Positions 15,127 to 23,396 are shown, counted from the stretch's first letter. The stretch: DNA of 33,796 nucleotides from Solirubrobacterales bacterium (GCA_025964155.1 JAOPZJ010000294.1:1-33796), one strand, 5' to 3'. Notes: generated from the letters alone by a model not told the origin. Numbers and translations: made by a program.

Positions 15127-16332
15127 CTACAGGCCGTGCGGCAGGCCGCTGCTGACCGGTTCGGCCTCCGCCGGCGCGGGCCATCGGTTGGTCGCCCCGT
15201 CCGGGCGCGGCGGGATGACCTTCTCCTTCTTGGCGAAGCGCAGCTGCGCGGCGGGGTCCCACAGCTTGATCTCGATGCCGGCAGCCTCTGCTTCGGCCCG
15301 CGTGTCGACGTAGGTCTCGATGATGTCCGGTGTCTCGCCCTGAAGCCAGCCGGAGCGGTTGTCCGGGCGCGGGTTGGCGCCGTTGTCGTCCTGGCGCGCG
15401 ATGTTCAGCCCCAGGTCCTCGAACATCTTGCGGTCCTGCTCGGGCGTGTTGCCGAGCGTCGTGAGGAAGTTGCCCATCATCACGCCGTTGAGCCCGGCCT
15501 TGACCGCCAGGGGCTGCAGGTCGCCGATGTTCTCCACGCGGCCCCCGCACAACCGGAAGAGCGCCTCGGGCAGGATCAGCCGGAAGATCGCGATCCACTT
15601 GACCGCCGCCCCCGGATCGAGGTAGTCACGATCGCCGAACTTCGTGCCCGGGCGTGGGTTCAGGAGGTTGATCGGGACCGACGTGGGGTTGATGGAGGCC
15701 AGTTCGAACGCCATCTCCACGCGCTGCTCGTCGGACTCGCCGAGGTTCAGGATCCCGCCGACGCAGGTCTCCAGGCCCGCTTCGCGGACGGCGTCGATGG
15801 TGCGCAGGCGCCCCTCGTACCGGACGGTGGACGAGACCTCGGGGTAGTAGGACTGCGCGGTCTCCACGTTGTGGTGCACGCGCTGGATGCCGGCGTCCTT
15901 CAGCGACTTGGCCCGCTCCACGCTCATGTGTCCGACCGACGCGCAGCGTTTGAGGTTCGTGTGCTCGGCGACGAGCCGGGCGCCGTCCAGGATCTTCTGG
16001 AAGTCGCGCTTGGAGAGTCCCTGGCCCTGCGTGACCATGCAGAACCGATGCGCCCCGGCGGCCTCGGCGGCCTTCGCGTGCTCGAGGATCTGCTCGGGCT
16101 CCATCATCGCGTGCATCGGCGTCTCGGCCTCGGCGAAGCGCGACTGCGCGCAGAAGCCGCAGTCCTCGGCGCAGCCGCCGGACTTCGCGTTCACGAGCGA
16201 GCAGAGGTCGGTCGCGTCGCCGAACGTCGCGACCCGGGCGTCCCACGCGCGCTGGACGAGCACCTCGATGTCGGCATGATCGGTCAGGGCGCCCAGATGC
16301 AGAGCTTCGTCACGGGTGATCAGCGGCGGCAT
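15127..16332 (-). CDS. bioB: biotin synthase
   Basis: The radical-SAM CxxxCxxC motif is CAEDCGFCAQ (C54, C58, C61). Further BioB signatures are RFCMVTQGQG, HNVETAQSYYPE, GILNLGESDEQRVEMA, PRPGTKF and NGVMMGNFLTT. It inserts sulfur into dethiobiotin using a [4Fe-4S] and an auxiliary [2Fe-2S] cluster. At 401 residues it is about 50 longer than E. coli BioB. The extra C-terminal part includes a charged IEIKLWDPAAQLRFAKKEKV stretch. TAATCT ends 6 nt before ATG 16332, without Shine-Dalgarno. bioA, bioC and bioH are not in the window. Confidence 0.96.
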   Translation of the reverse strand: MPPLITRDEALHLGALTDHADIEVLVQRAWDARVATFGDATDLCSLVNAKSGGCAEDCGFCAQSRFAEAETPMHAMMEPEQILEHAKAAEAAGAHRFCMVTQGQGLSKRDFQKILDGARLVAEHTNLKRCASVGHMSVERAKSLKDAGIQRVHHNVETAQSYYPEVSSTVRYEGRLRTIDAVREAGLETCVGGILNLGESDEQRVEMAFELASINPTSVPINLLNPRPGTKFGDRDYLDPGAAVKWIAIFRLILPEALFRLCGGRVENIGDLQPLAVKAGLNGVMMGNFLTTLGNTPEQDRKMFEDLGLNIARQDDNGANPRPDNRSGWLQGETPDIIETYVDTRAEAEAAGIEIKLWDPAAQLRFAKKEKVIPPRPDGATNRWPAPAEAEPVSSGLPHGL

Positions 16333-16338
16333 GGACGC

Positions 16339-16344
16339 AGATTA
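16339..16344 (-). promoter_or_regulatory. -10 box TAATCT of the bioBFD operon, leaderless-type
   Basis: It ends 6 nt before ATG 16332. No BirA/BioR-type palindrome is evident around it. Confidence 0.5.
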
Positions 16345-16415
16345 GGCGGATTGGCGGACGGCGCGTCGTGTGACCACCCGCCTGGGGGGTACCGGGTCTG
16401 GGGCGGTCGCCCCGG

Positions 16416-17192
16416 TCACCAGCGCGCGACGAGCGGCGCGTGGTCGGAGGGCTTGAGGCCCTTGCGGTAGTCGCGCTCGATGTGCACGTCGCCCAGCGAC
16501 GCGGCGATGTCGTCGCTGGCGAGGATGAGGTCGATGCGCAGGCCGAGCCCCTTGTGGAAGTGGCCGGCGCGGTAGTCCCACCAGGTGAACTGCTGCTCGG
16601 GCTCGGGGTGCACGACCCGATAGGCGTCCCGTAGGTTGCCGGCGTGGACGACCTGCGCCAGCGCCCCGCGCTCCTCGTCCGTCACGTGCGTGGCACCCAC
16701 GAAGGCGGCGGGATCGTAGACGTCGGCATCGGTCGGGCACACGTTCATGTCCCCGGCGATGACGAGCGGGGTCCCGGTGGCGCGCAACTGGGCGGCACGC
16801 GTCGCCATCGCGTCCAGGAAGGCGAGCTTCTCCGCGAACGGCTCGGTGCCGACGGCCTGCCCGTTGACGACGTAGGCGCTCGCGACGCGGATGCCATCCA
16901 CCGACGCCTCCACCCAGCGCGCCTCGTCGGCCTGCGCCTCACCGGGCAGCCCGCACACCACGTCGCTGACCCGCAGCCCCGCGCGCGCGAGGACCGCGAC
17001 GCCGGCCCAGCGGCCGCCGGAGTGGTGAGCGGCCTCATAGCCGGCGTCCCGCAGTTCGGCCTCGGGGAAGGCGTCGGCCGTGCACTTGGTCTCCTGCAGG
17101 CAGACGACGTCCGGGGCGTGCTCGCCCAGGTACTCCAGCACTCGGGGGAGGCGCGCCTTGAGCGAGTTGACGTTCCAGGTGACGAGCTGCAC
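16416..17192 (-). CDS. xth: exodeoxyribonuclease III
   Basis: The 258-residue protein has the exonuclease III/AP-endonuclease set: TWNVNSLKARLP at the N-terminus, CLQETK with the metal-binding Glu, VIAGDMNVCP, RIDLILAS and the terminal SDHAPLVA. It cuts at abasic sites and degrades 3' ends in base-excision repair. GTG 17192 starts the family N-terminus exactly, and TAAGAC lies 7 nt upstream. It sits between the biotin operon and a HIT gene on the same strand, with gaps large enough for separate transcription. Confidence 0.95.
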   Translation of the reverse strand: MQLVTWNVNSLKARLPRVLEYLGEHAPDVVCLQETKCTADAFPEAELRDAGYEAAHHSGGRWAGVAVLARAGLRVSDVVCGLPGEAQADEARWVEASVDGIRVASAYVVNGQAVGTEPFAEKLAFLDAMATRAAQLRATGTPLVIAGDMNVCPTDADVYDPAAFVGATHVTDEERGALAQVVHAGNLRDAYRVVHPEPEQQFTWWDYRAGHFHKGLGLRIDLILASDDIAASLGDVHIERDYRKGLKPSDHAPLVARW

Positions 17193-17359
17193 GCCACCAG
17201 TCTTACCGCATCGCCTCCGGGAAGCCGGTCAGGGCAAGGAGAAATGGACGTCGGTCGTGGGGTTCGCTCTGGACGTTTGTGCCTCTGGCCTTTCGCGCGG
17301 ACGCGTGCGAACCCATCGGCGATTGACGTCGTGGCGACCAACACGCGGTCACCGCCGGA

Positions 17360-17842
17360 TCATCGGCAACCGTCCACTGCCCCCCGCAGTGCCTCGACGT
17401 CGGCCATCAGGCGATCGTCGGGCATCGGCCCTGGGTCGGGGTCGGGGAACGGGAACGGCCAGCCGGGCCGCGGGTCGTCGGCGAAGCGCGGGACGATGTG
17501 GGTGTGCAGATGCGGGACCGTGTTCCCGAGCACGTCGTAGTTGAGCTTGACGGGCTGCAGGACCGCTTCCAGCGCGCGGCCGACCGCGAGCACCTCGCGG
17601 CCGTAGGCGGCCGCCTCGGCGTCGGTGAGCTCGGTCGGCTCGGCGACGTGGCGCCCGCGCCAGACGACCATGGACAGGCCGCGCTGGATGTCGGCGCGCA
17701 CGAGGTAGGCGTCGGAGACCGCGCCCGAGAAGAAGCGCACGCCGCCGGGCGTGGCGTCGGGCCGGCCCTCTTCGCACGCCGGGCACCCATGGCCGGCGCG
17801 CCACGCGTAGAACTGCTCAGGCCACTGCACCACACGAGACAT
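17360..17842 (-). CDS. HIT family protein
   Basis: The 160-residue protein has the histidine triad VPHLHTHIVPRF and an N-terminal GCPACEEGR, possibly part of a zinc site. HIT proteins hydrolyse or transfer nucleotides. The start is uncertain. TAATGT covers ATG 17842 itself, so, if the leaderless rule of this window holds, the real start is GTG 17830 or 17833 (VVQWPEQF). The C-terminus is rich in Pro/Asp. The 17193-17359 gap downstream shows no gene or strong hairpin. It is divergent from the broken HIT-like gene. Confidence 0.9.
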   Translation of the reverse strand: MSRVVQWPEQFYAWRAGHGCPACEEGRPDATPGGVRFFSGAVSDAYLVRADIQRGLSMVVWRGRHVAEPTELTDAEAAAYGREVLAVGRALEAVLQPVKLNYDVLGNTVPHLHTHIVPRFADDPRPGWPFPFPDPDPGPMPDDRLMADVEALRGAVDGCR

Positions 17843-17865
17843 TACCGAGGGCAGGATCGCGGCCC

Positions 17866-18281
17866 ATGCCCGAGAATGCCCAGGAGATCCACGCCCGCGC
17901 GGTCAACGCCCTGCGCACCCCGCCGGTCCAGGAGTGGCCCACGTGGCCGTTCGACGGGCCGGTGCGACCACAATCCTGATCCTCGAGCCGCGCGCCCACC
18001 ACGACGGTCCCGCCGACTTCCTGACGACGCGCGAGCAGGGGATCATGCTCGGCCGCGTCGAGCGTGCCGTGCTCGGTGTCGGCGAGATCGGACGGGTCCA
18101 CATCGGCCGCTGGGGCGAGGGCGCCGCGCACCTGCACTGGTGGTTCATCGCGCGGCCCGCGGGCCTGCCGCAGCTGGCGAGCAGCATGGCCGAGATCTGG
18201 GATGAGGTGCTGCCGCCGACGCCCCTCCAGGTCTGGCGCGAGAACGTCGCGCGCGTCGCCGACGCGATGCGGAGCGGCTGA
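17866..18281 (+). pseudogene. HIT-like protein gene with internal deletion and frameshift
   Basis: ATG 17866 opens a frame (MPENAQEIHARAVNALRTPP, then WPTWPFDGPVR) that stops at 17979. Another frame then continues with ATTILILEPRAHHD, GRVHIGRWGEGAAHLHWWF and VLPPTPLQVWREN to the stop at 18281. Both parts match, in order, a common actinobacterial HIT-like protein as I remember it. In intact members roughly 50-60 residues with a CxxC segment and WTDEHW lie between the FPFDG and LEPRAHHD parts. Here that stretch is missing and the reading frame changes at about 17965. The track lists only the second part, from a GTG at 17934. Confidence 0.68.
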
Positions 18282-18288
18282 GGGGGCG

Positions 18289-19179
18289 TCAGTCGTCGAG
18301 GACGGTCAGGTCGAGCTCACGTAGGCGCGCGGGATCGGCGAGCAGGTCGATCTCGACGATCCGCCCGCCAGCAACGGTGAAGCCGGCCACCGTGAGCGGT
18401 CGCCCATGCGCAGCCACGACGAATCCCGCGGCACCGTTGACGAGCGCCGGCCGTGCGAACCGGCCAAGCCGCGCGAAGGTGAGCGCCTGTGAGGCCACGG
18501 CCGCTGCACCCCGGACCTCCCTCGACGCGCCCGCAGGCACCGCACCCCGATCGACTCGGAGCACGACATCCGGGTCGAGTACGGCGAGGAGGGCGTCGAA
18601 GTCACCGGCGCGCGCGGCAGCGAGGAAGGCGTCGACCACCTCGCGCTGGCGTGCGAGATCCACGTCGGGCGCCGGGGTGCCTCCCCGTACGCGGCGTCGC
18701 GCGCGGCTCGCGAGCTGCCGCGCCGCGGCCGGGGAGCGGCCGACGATCGGGGCGATCTCGTCAAACGGCACCGCGAACATGTCGTGCAACACGAACGCGA
18801 GCCGTTCGGCCGGACCAAGCGTCTCGAGCACCACGAGCAGCGCGAGACCGACCGAATCGGCCAGCAGCGCCTCCTGCTCGGGGTCGAGCCCGTCCTGGTG
18901 GCTGACGATCGGGTCGGGCAGATGCGCGCCCAGCGGCTCCTCGCGGCGCGAGGTGCGCGAGCGCAGCATGTCCAGGCACACGCGCGCCACGACCGTCGTG
19001 AGCCACGCTCGCAGGTTCTCGACGTCGTCGGTCCCGGCGCGGCTGAGGCGCAGCCAGGACTCCTGCACGGCGTCGTCGGCCTCGCTCATCGAGCCGAGCA
19101 TCCGGTAGGCCACCGCCCGCAGGTGCGATCGGTTGGCCTCGAAGCGGTCTGCCATCCAGTCGTTCTCGTCCACGGTCAC
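18289..19179 (-). CDS. SigJ/ECF41-like RNA polymerase sigma factor with SnoaL-like C-terminal domain
   Basis: Region 2 reads HLRAVAYRMLGSMSEADDAV and WLTTVVARVCLDMLRSR. A linker with GAHLPDPIV corresponds to the WLPEP-like motif of ECF41. Region 4 includes LGPAERLAFVLHDMFAVPFDEIA and SPAAARQLASRARRR. From about residue 185 a SnoaL/NTF2-like domain follows (VDAFLAAARAGDFDALLAVLDPDVVLRVD), ending GRIVEIDLLADP; in this class that domain modulates the sigma itself, replacing an anti-sigma factor. The track start 19287 is too early; GTG 19179 or 19173 fits the family. It is divergent from an efflux MFS gene, a plausible target. Confidence 0.88.
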   Translation of the reverse strand: MTVDENDWMADRFEANRSHLRAVAYRMLGSMSEADDAVQESWLRLSRAGTDDVENLRAWLTTVVARVCLDMLRSRTSRREEPLGAHLPDPIVSHQDGLDPEQEALLADSVGLALLVVLETLGPAERLAFVLHDMFAVPFDEIAPIVGRSPAAARQLASRARRRVRGGTPAPDVDLARQREVVDAFLAAARAGDFDALLAVLDPDVVLRVDRGAVPAGASREVRGAAAVASQALTFARLGRFARPALVNGAAGFVVAAHGRPLTVAGFTVAGGRIVEIDLLADPARLRELDLTVLDD

Positions 19180-19248
19180 ATTCTTTCGTCGTGTTCCGTC
19201 TGTAGGGGTGACGAACCAAACCCAGCCGATGTGACAAGGAGATCGACC

Positions 19249-20730
19249 GTGCCGCGAGGACCTGACCCTTCCGCAGCCCCTAATCATGACCGCCGGTGGC
19301 TCATCCTCGGCGTGATCGGCATCGCCCAGCTGATGATCGTGCTCGACGTGACCATCGCGAACATCGCGCTGCCGTCCGCCCAGAAGGATCTCGGCTTCTC
19401 CGCCGACGACCGTCAGTGGGTGATCACGGCGTACGCGCTGGCGTTCGGCAGCCTGGTGCTGCTCGGCGGCCGCATCGCCGACCTGTTCGGCCGCAAGTGG
19501 ACATTCGTCGTCGGCCTGCTCGGCTTCGCCGGCGCGTCGGCCCTCGGCGGCGCCTCTCAGAGCTTCGGCCTGCTCGTCGCGGCCCGCGCGCTGCAGGGCG
19601 TCTTCGGCGCGTTGCTTGCGCCCACCGCGCTCTCGCTCCTGACGACGACCTTCACGGACCCCGTCGAGCGCGGCAAGGCGTTCGGCATCTACGCCGGGAT
19701 CGCCGGCATGGGCGGAGCCATCGGCCTACTGCTCGGCGGCACGCTGACCGAGCTGCTCGACTGGCGCTGGTGCCTGTACGTGTCGATCGCCTTCGCGGTC
19801 CCGGCGGCGATCGCCGGCGCGCGCCTGCTGCACCACGTTCCCGTTCCGGCCCGGCCGCAGCTCGACGTCCCCGGCACGCTCACCGCGTCGGCGGGCCTGT
19901 TCTCGCTCGTGTTCGGCCTGGCGCGCGCGCAGTCCGACGGCTGGGGCGATCCCGTCACCGTCGGGTTTTTGATCGGCAGCGCCGTCCTGCTGGTCGCGTT
20001 CGTCGCACTCCAGCGCCGTGTCGCGCGCCCGCTGCTGCCGCTGTCGGTCGTCGCCGACCGCAACCGCGGCGCCTCGTTCCTGGCAATCGGGACGGCAAGC
20101 GCGGGCATCTTCGGCATCTTTCTGTTCCTCACGTTCTACCTGCAGAACACCAAGGGCATGACGCCGCTCGAAACCGGGCTCGCGTTCCTGCCGATGAGCT
20201 TCTCGATCGCGCCCACGGTGGCGATCGTCAGCACGCGCGTGCTTCCCCGAACCGGCCCGCGCCCGCTCGTTCCCGCCGGCATGACCATCGCCGCCCTGGG
20301 GATGGTGCTCCTGACGCGCATCGGCGTCGACACGGCGTACGCCTCGCATGTCCTGCCGTCGCTGGTCCTGATCGGCATCGGCTTCGGGCTGACCGTCGCG
20401 CCGTCCTTCGCGACCGCCACCGTCGGCGTGCCGGCGCAGGACAGCGGCGTCGCCTCCGCGATGGTCAACACGTCGCAGCAGGTCGGCGGCTCGATCGGGA
20501 CCGCGCTGCTCAGCACGCTCGCCGCGTCCGCCGCGACCGACTTCCTGACGGCTCGCGGGCCGGCCCCCGAGGTGCTGCGCCAGGCGGCCGTCGAGGGGTA
20601 CGTCACCGCCTTCTGGTGGGCGGCAGGCATCTTCGCCGTCGGCGCGCTGATCTGCGGAAGCCTCCTGCGCCCCGGCGTGCGCGCCGCACCGGCCCACGGT
20701 GCGGCGGAGCCCGCGGTGGACGTGGCCTGA
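19249..20730 (+). CDS. MFS drug efflux transporter, DHA2 (EmrB/QacA, 14-TM) type
   Basis: The 493-residue protein has the DHA2 pattern. Helix 1 reads LMIVLDVTIANIALP, then QWVITAYALAFGSLVLLGGRIADLFGRK gives motif A. Helix 5 carries GGAIGLLLGGTL (motif C, antiporter), and about 14 hydrophobic segments follow. It would export drugs or metabolites using the proton gradient. The track gives ATG-like 18784, deep in the divergent sigma gene; the correct start is GTG 19249, with AAGGAGA seven bases upstream. The 69-bp shared control region with the SigJ-like gene suggests linked regulation. Confidence 0.92.
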   Translation: MPRGPDPSAAPNHDRRWLILGVIGIAQLMIVLDVTIANIALPSAQKDLGFSADDRQWVITAYALAFGSLVLLGGRIADLFGRKWTFVVGLLGFAGASALGGASQSFGLLVAARALQGVFGALLAPTALSLLTTTFTDPVERGKAFGIYAGIAGMGGAIGLLLGGTLTELLDWRWCLYVSIAFAVPAAIAGARLLHHVPVPARPQLDVPGTLTASAGLFSLVFGLARAQSDGWGDPVTVGFLIGSAVLLVAFVALQRRVARPLLPLSVVADRNRGASFLAIGTASAGIFGIFLFLTFYLQNTKGMTPLETGLAFLPMSFSIAPTVAIVSTRVLPRTGPRPLVPAGMTIAALGMVLLTRIGVDTAYASHVLPSLVLIGIGFGLTVAPSFATATVGVPAQDSGVASAMVNTSQQVGGSIGTALLSTLAASAATDFLTARGPAPEVLRQAAVEGYVTAFWWAAGIFAVGALICGSLLRPGVRAAPAHGAAEPAVDVA

Positions 20731-20851
20731 GCGCGAATCCAGGTCGGCGAGTGAGCCGGGCGTCGGCGTCGCACGTCTGTCGCGCCTGAGCCGACGAATG
20801 TGCGGAGCCGCCGGGCCTCGTGCCCTGCTCCTCCTCCCGCGGGCGAGCGAC

Positions 20852-20857
20852 TACCGT
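20852..20857 (+). promoter_or_regulatory. -10 box TACCGT, leaderless-type
   Basis: It ends 6 nt before ATG 20864 and is the same hexamer and gap as at the aldehyde dehydrogenase. Confidence 0.5.
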
Positions 20858-20863
20858 GGCGCC

Positions 20864-21922
20864 ATGCTACGCAGCGAGGACGTCAAGCCCCAGACCTGGG
20901 CCATCGTGGGTGGGCGACCGGACGGTAATCCGGGCGCTCCACTCAACACGCCGCTCGTGCCGGCGTCCGCCTTCGTGCTCGGGGGCGAGCGCATCTACAG
21001 CCGCAACGAGGCGACCGAGGGTTGGGAGTCGTTCGAGGCGCTGGTCGGGGGTCTGGAGGGCGGCAGCGCCGTCGCGTTCGCCTCTGGCATGGCCGCGTGC
21101 GCGGCAGTCCTCGGCCGGCTGCCCAGCGGTGCACATCTCGTCCTCGGCGACGACTGCTACCAGGGGGTGGCAGGGTTGGCGCAGGCCGGTGCCCGTGACC
21201 ACGGATGGCGGGTGGAGCGGCTGCCGGTGGCGGATCCGGGCTGGGTCGCGAAGGCCGCGGAGGCTGACCTGCTGTGGGTCGAGTCACCGTCGAACCCCTT
21301 GCTCGACGTTGCCGACGTCGCCGCGATCTGCGGCGCGCCACGCCGGCCGGGCACGCGTGTGGTCGTCGACAACACCTTCGCCACGCCGCTGGGCCAGCAG
21401 CCGCTCGTGCTGGGCGCCGACGTCGTGGTGCACTCGGCCACCAAGTTCATCGGCGGGCACTCGGATCTGCTGCTCGGCGTGGCCGTCACCGCCGACCCCG
21501 ACGAGCTGGCCCTCCTACGGACCGCGCGCGGACTCAACGGGGCGACGCCCGGGACGCTCGAGTGCTTCCTCGCGCTGCGGGGCGCCCGCACGCTGCCGCT
21601 GCGATTGGCGCAGGCGTCGGCCAGTGCCGCGCAGCTCGTGCAGCGCCTCGGCGAGCACCCGGCGGTCCACCGCGTCCGCTATCCGGGCTTCGGCGGGGTC
21701 GTGAGCTTCGAGCTCGCGGATGCCGCGGCCGCGGACCGGGCCTGCCGCTCCGTCACCGTCATCCGGCATGCGACGAGCCTCGGCGGGGTCGAGACGACCA
21801 TGGAGCGTCGCAACGCCCAGCCCGGTCAGGAGCACATCCCGGCGGGCCTCATCCGCATGAGCGTCGGGTGCGAGGACATCGAGGACGTGTGGCGCGATCT
21901 CGAGGGCGCTCTCCGTCCCTAG
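20864..21922 (+). CDS. PLP-dependent trans-sulfuration enzyme (cystathionine gamma-synthase/lyase type)
   Basis: The 352-residue protein has the Cys/Met-metabolism PLP fold. It shows YSRNEATEGWESFE (cofactor phosphate site), AFASGMAA, VVDNTFATP with the pyridine-binding Asp (D169) and the Schiff-base Lys in HSATKFIGGHSD (K194). RHATSLGGVETTMERR and HIPAGLIRMSVGCED complete it. It acts on cystathionine or an O-acylhomoserine/homoserine sulfur compound; the exact reaction is undecided. It is shorter than the usual 380-400. After VHRVRYPG the usual segment of about 15-20 residues before FGGVVSFEL is absent, an apparent in-frame loss. ATG 20864 is supported by TACCGT just upstream. Confidence 0.88.
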   Translation: MLRSEDVKPQTWAIVGGRPDGNPGAPLNTPLVPASAFVLGGERIYSRNEATEGWESFEALVGGLEGGSAVAFASGMAACAAVLGRLPSGAHLVLGDDCYQGVAGLAQAGARDHGWRVERLPVADPGWVAKAAEADLLWVESPSNPLLDVADVAAICGAPRRPGTRVVVDNTFATPLGQQPLVLGADVVVHSATKFIGGHSDLLLGVAVTADPDELALLRTARGLNGATPGTLECFLALRGARTLPLRLAQASASAAQLVQRLGEHPAVHRVRYPGFGGVVSFELADAAAADRACRSVTVIRHATSLGGVETTMERRNAQPGQEHIPAGLIRMSVGCEDIEDVWRDLEGALRP

Positions 21923-21998
21923 AAGTCGTCTCCATACCCGTACGTGGTCTGCGGCGGTTGCCCCAGGCCGCGCGAGGTGTTTGAGACGGCTTCCTAGG
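21918..21998. terminator. long imperfect inverted repeat spanning both convergent stop codons
   Basis: CCTAGAAGTCGTCTC and GAGACGGCTTCCTAGG pair over 15 bp with one wobble and one bulged base, around a loop of about 50 nt that itself contains GCGG/CCGC pairing. The TAG of the PLP gene lies in the left arm and the TAG of the PNPOx-like gene in the right arm, so one structure ends both genes. Confidence 0.5.
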
Positions 21999-22512
21999 CC
22001 GCGTCGGTGGCCGGCATCGAGAAGGTGAACATACGGTCTGGCGCGATGCGCGCGTACACCGGGCCGGAGTCGAGGAACTCCTCCCATTCCGGGCCGTAGC
22101 GGGGCACGTAGATGTCGAGCAGCGTCCGCCGAAACCCCGCGGCAGCCTCGTCGCGGACATCGATCGGGATCGCGCGTCCGTGCACGGTGACGGCGAGTTC
22201 CTCGCCCGGAAGATAGGTGGCGCTGACCGATGGCCGGGAACCGATGTGCCGGAATCGCAGAGAGTCCGGCGCTGAGCCGAAGTGGAACGCGCCGCGGTAG
22301 AAGATCCCGTCGACAGGCCCGACGACGGGACGGCCATCGGACGCGACGGTGGCCAGCGCGAGCAGGCACATGCCATCGAGCCGCTGGACGACCTGCTCGG
22401 CGCGCAGGCGGCGCTCGGGCGTGTGGATCCTGAGCAGATGCGGGCCTGCGGCCGCGTAGCTGCGGTCAAGCAGCTCCTGCAACGCCAGGACGTCGCCTTC
22501 TGTCTCGTTCAC
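21994..22512 (-). CDS. pyridoxamine 5'-phosphate oxidase-fold flavin/F420-binding family protein
   Basis: The 172-residue protein has the split-barrel pattern LDGMCLLALATVASDGRPVVGPVDGIFYRGAFHFGS with RHIGSRPSVSATYL and VTVHGRAIPI. It fits the PNPOx-like class that binds FMN or F420 and is abundant in actinobacteria. The individual reaction is not predictable. It starts with GTG 22512, 12 bp after the methyltransferase stop. TAGGTT, whose TAG is the methyltransferase stop codon, lies 9 nt before the GTG, so it may also have its own promoter. Confidence 0.82.
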   Translation of the reverse strand: MNETEGDVLALQELLDRSYAAAGPHLLRIHTPERRLRAEQVVQRLDGMCLLALATVASDGRPVVGPVDGIFYRGAFHFGSAPDSLRFRHIGSRPSVSATYLPGEELAVTVHGRAIPIDVRDEAAAGFRRTLLDIYVPRYGPEWEEFLDSGPVYARIAPDRMFTFSMPATDAA

Positions 22513-22521
22513 GGAGTGTCG

Positions 22522-22527
22522 AACCTA
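22522..22527 (-). promoter_or_regulatory. -10 box TAGGTT formed on the upstream stop codon
   Basis: The first three bases are the TAG stop of the methyltransferase gene. It ends 9 nt before the GTG of the PNPOx-like gene. Confidence 0.4.
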
Positions 22528-23325
22528 TGCGCGGGCCGTCGCGATGTGCGTGACCATGGGCGCGACGACGGGCTCGCCGAAGCGCTCGCGGACGTTCATG
22601 GCGATGTCGCGTGCCAGCGCGTCGCGCTGCTCCTGAGGCACGTCGGCCATCGCGATGGCCATCGGCGAGCCTTCCATGAACGAACGCGAGAAGTCCTCAG
22701 GTGACGAGAAGCGCGCGGTCCCCGCGACGCGCTCCACGTCGACGTCGCCGAAGCCGGCCTCGTGGAGCAAGCTCCGAAGCTCGTCGGCGCTCGACAGCGA
22801 GAACGGGACCCGGGCCACCGGCTCACGATCGGGAAAGTGCTGACGCAGTGCGTCAGTCAGCGCCTGATGCGCCGGCGCCGTCTCAACGTCACACCAACAC
22901 GCGACGACGGCGCGGCCGCCGGGGGCCAGAACGCGACGGAACTCGCGCAAGGCCTGCTCGCGCGCCGGAAAGAACTGCAGGCCCTGCTGGCAGGTCACAA
23001 GATCAAACGCGGCGTCCTCGAACGGGAGCGAGGCGGCGTCGCCCTCGACGTACTCGATGTCGAGTCCCTCCGACTTTTCGCGTGCGACCGCCAGCATGCC
23101 CGCGGTCAGGTCCAAGCCCACCGCCCGAGCCAGGCTCGGGCAGCGGACGCGCGCGCGACGCAGCACGATGCCGGTCCCCGTCGCGACGTCGAGCATGCTC
23201 TCGCGGTCGCGCGGCTGGCCGCGGTCCAGCATCTCGTCGGCGAACGCCGTAAAGAACCCGGGGACAAGCAGCTCCTCATAGACAGCAGGAAATCGAGCCG
23301 GCGTACCCCACTGCATCGTGCTCAT
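22525..23325 (-). CDS. class I SAM-dependent methyltransferase (UbiE-like)
   Basis: The 266-residue protein has motif I MLDVATGTGIVLRRA, the acidic strand end ARAVGLDLTAGMLAVARE, motif II EGDAASLPFEDAAFDLVTCQQGLQFF and LREFRRVLAPGGRAVVACW. It transfers a methyl group from SAM to a small molecule. The closest style is the UbiE/COQ5-like group with the QQGLQFFP variant; the substrate is unknown. GGAGG precedes ATG 23325. TACCGT further upstream gives a leadered transcript. It is probably co-transcribed with the PNPOx-like gene. Confidence 0.88.
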   Translation of the reverse strand: MSTMQWGTPARFPAVYEELLVPGFFTAFADEMLDRGQPRDRESMLDVATGTGIVLRRARVRCPSLARAVGLDLTAGMLAVAREKSEGLDIEYVEGDAASLPFEDAAFDLVTCQQGLQFFPAREQALREFRRVLAPGGRAVVACWCDVETAPAHQALTDALRQHFPDREPVARVPFSLSSADELRSLLHEAGFGDVDVERVAGTARFSSPEDFSRSFMEGSPMAIAMADVPQEQRDALARDIAMNVRERFGEPVVAPMVTHIATARA

Positions 23326-23396
23326 CGCCTACCTCCGTCTCTGATCGATATCGCCGAGAACGGTACACCCGGCGACGCCCACGTCACCTTCGCTGC

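Noticed and set aside
16391-16416. GGGGCG/CGCCCC hairpin after the exonuclease III stop
   Set aside because: The loop is too short and the G/C run allows several pairings; too weak to call a terminator.
17498-18205. 235-residue plus-strand ORF across the HIT genes
   Set aside because: Its first half is antisense to the HIT gene and its last part is a third frame of the broken HIT-like gene.
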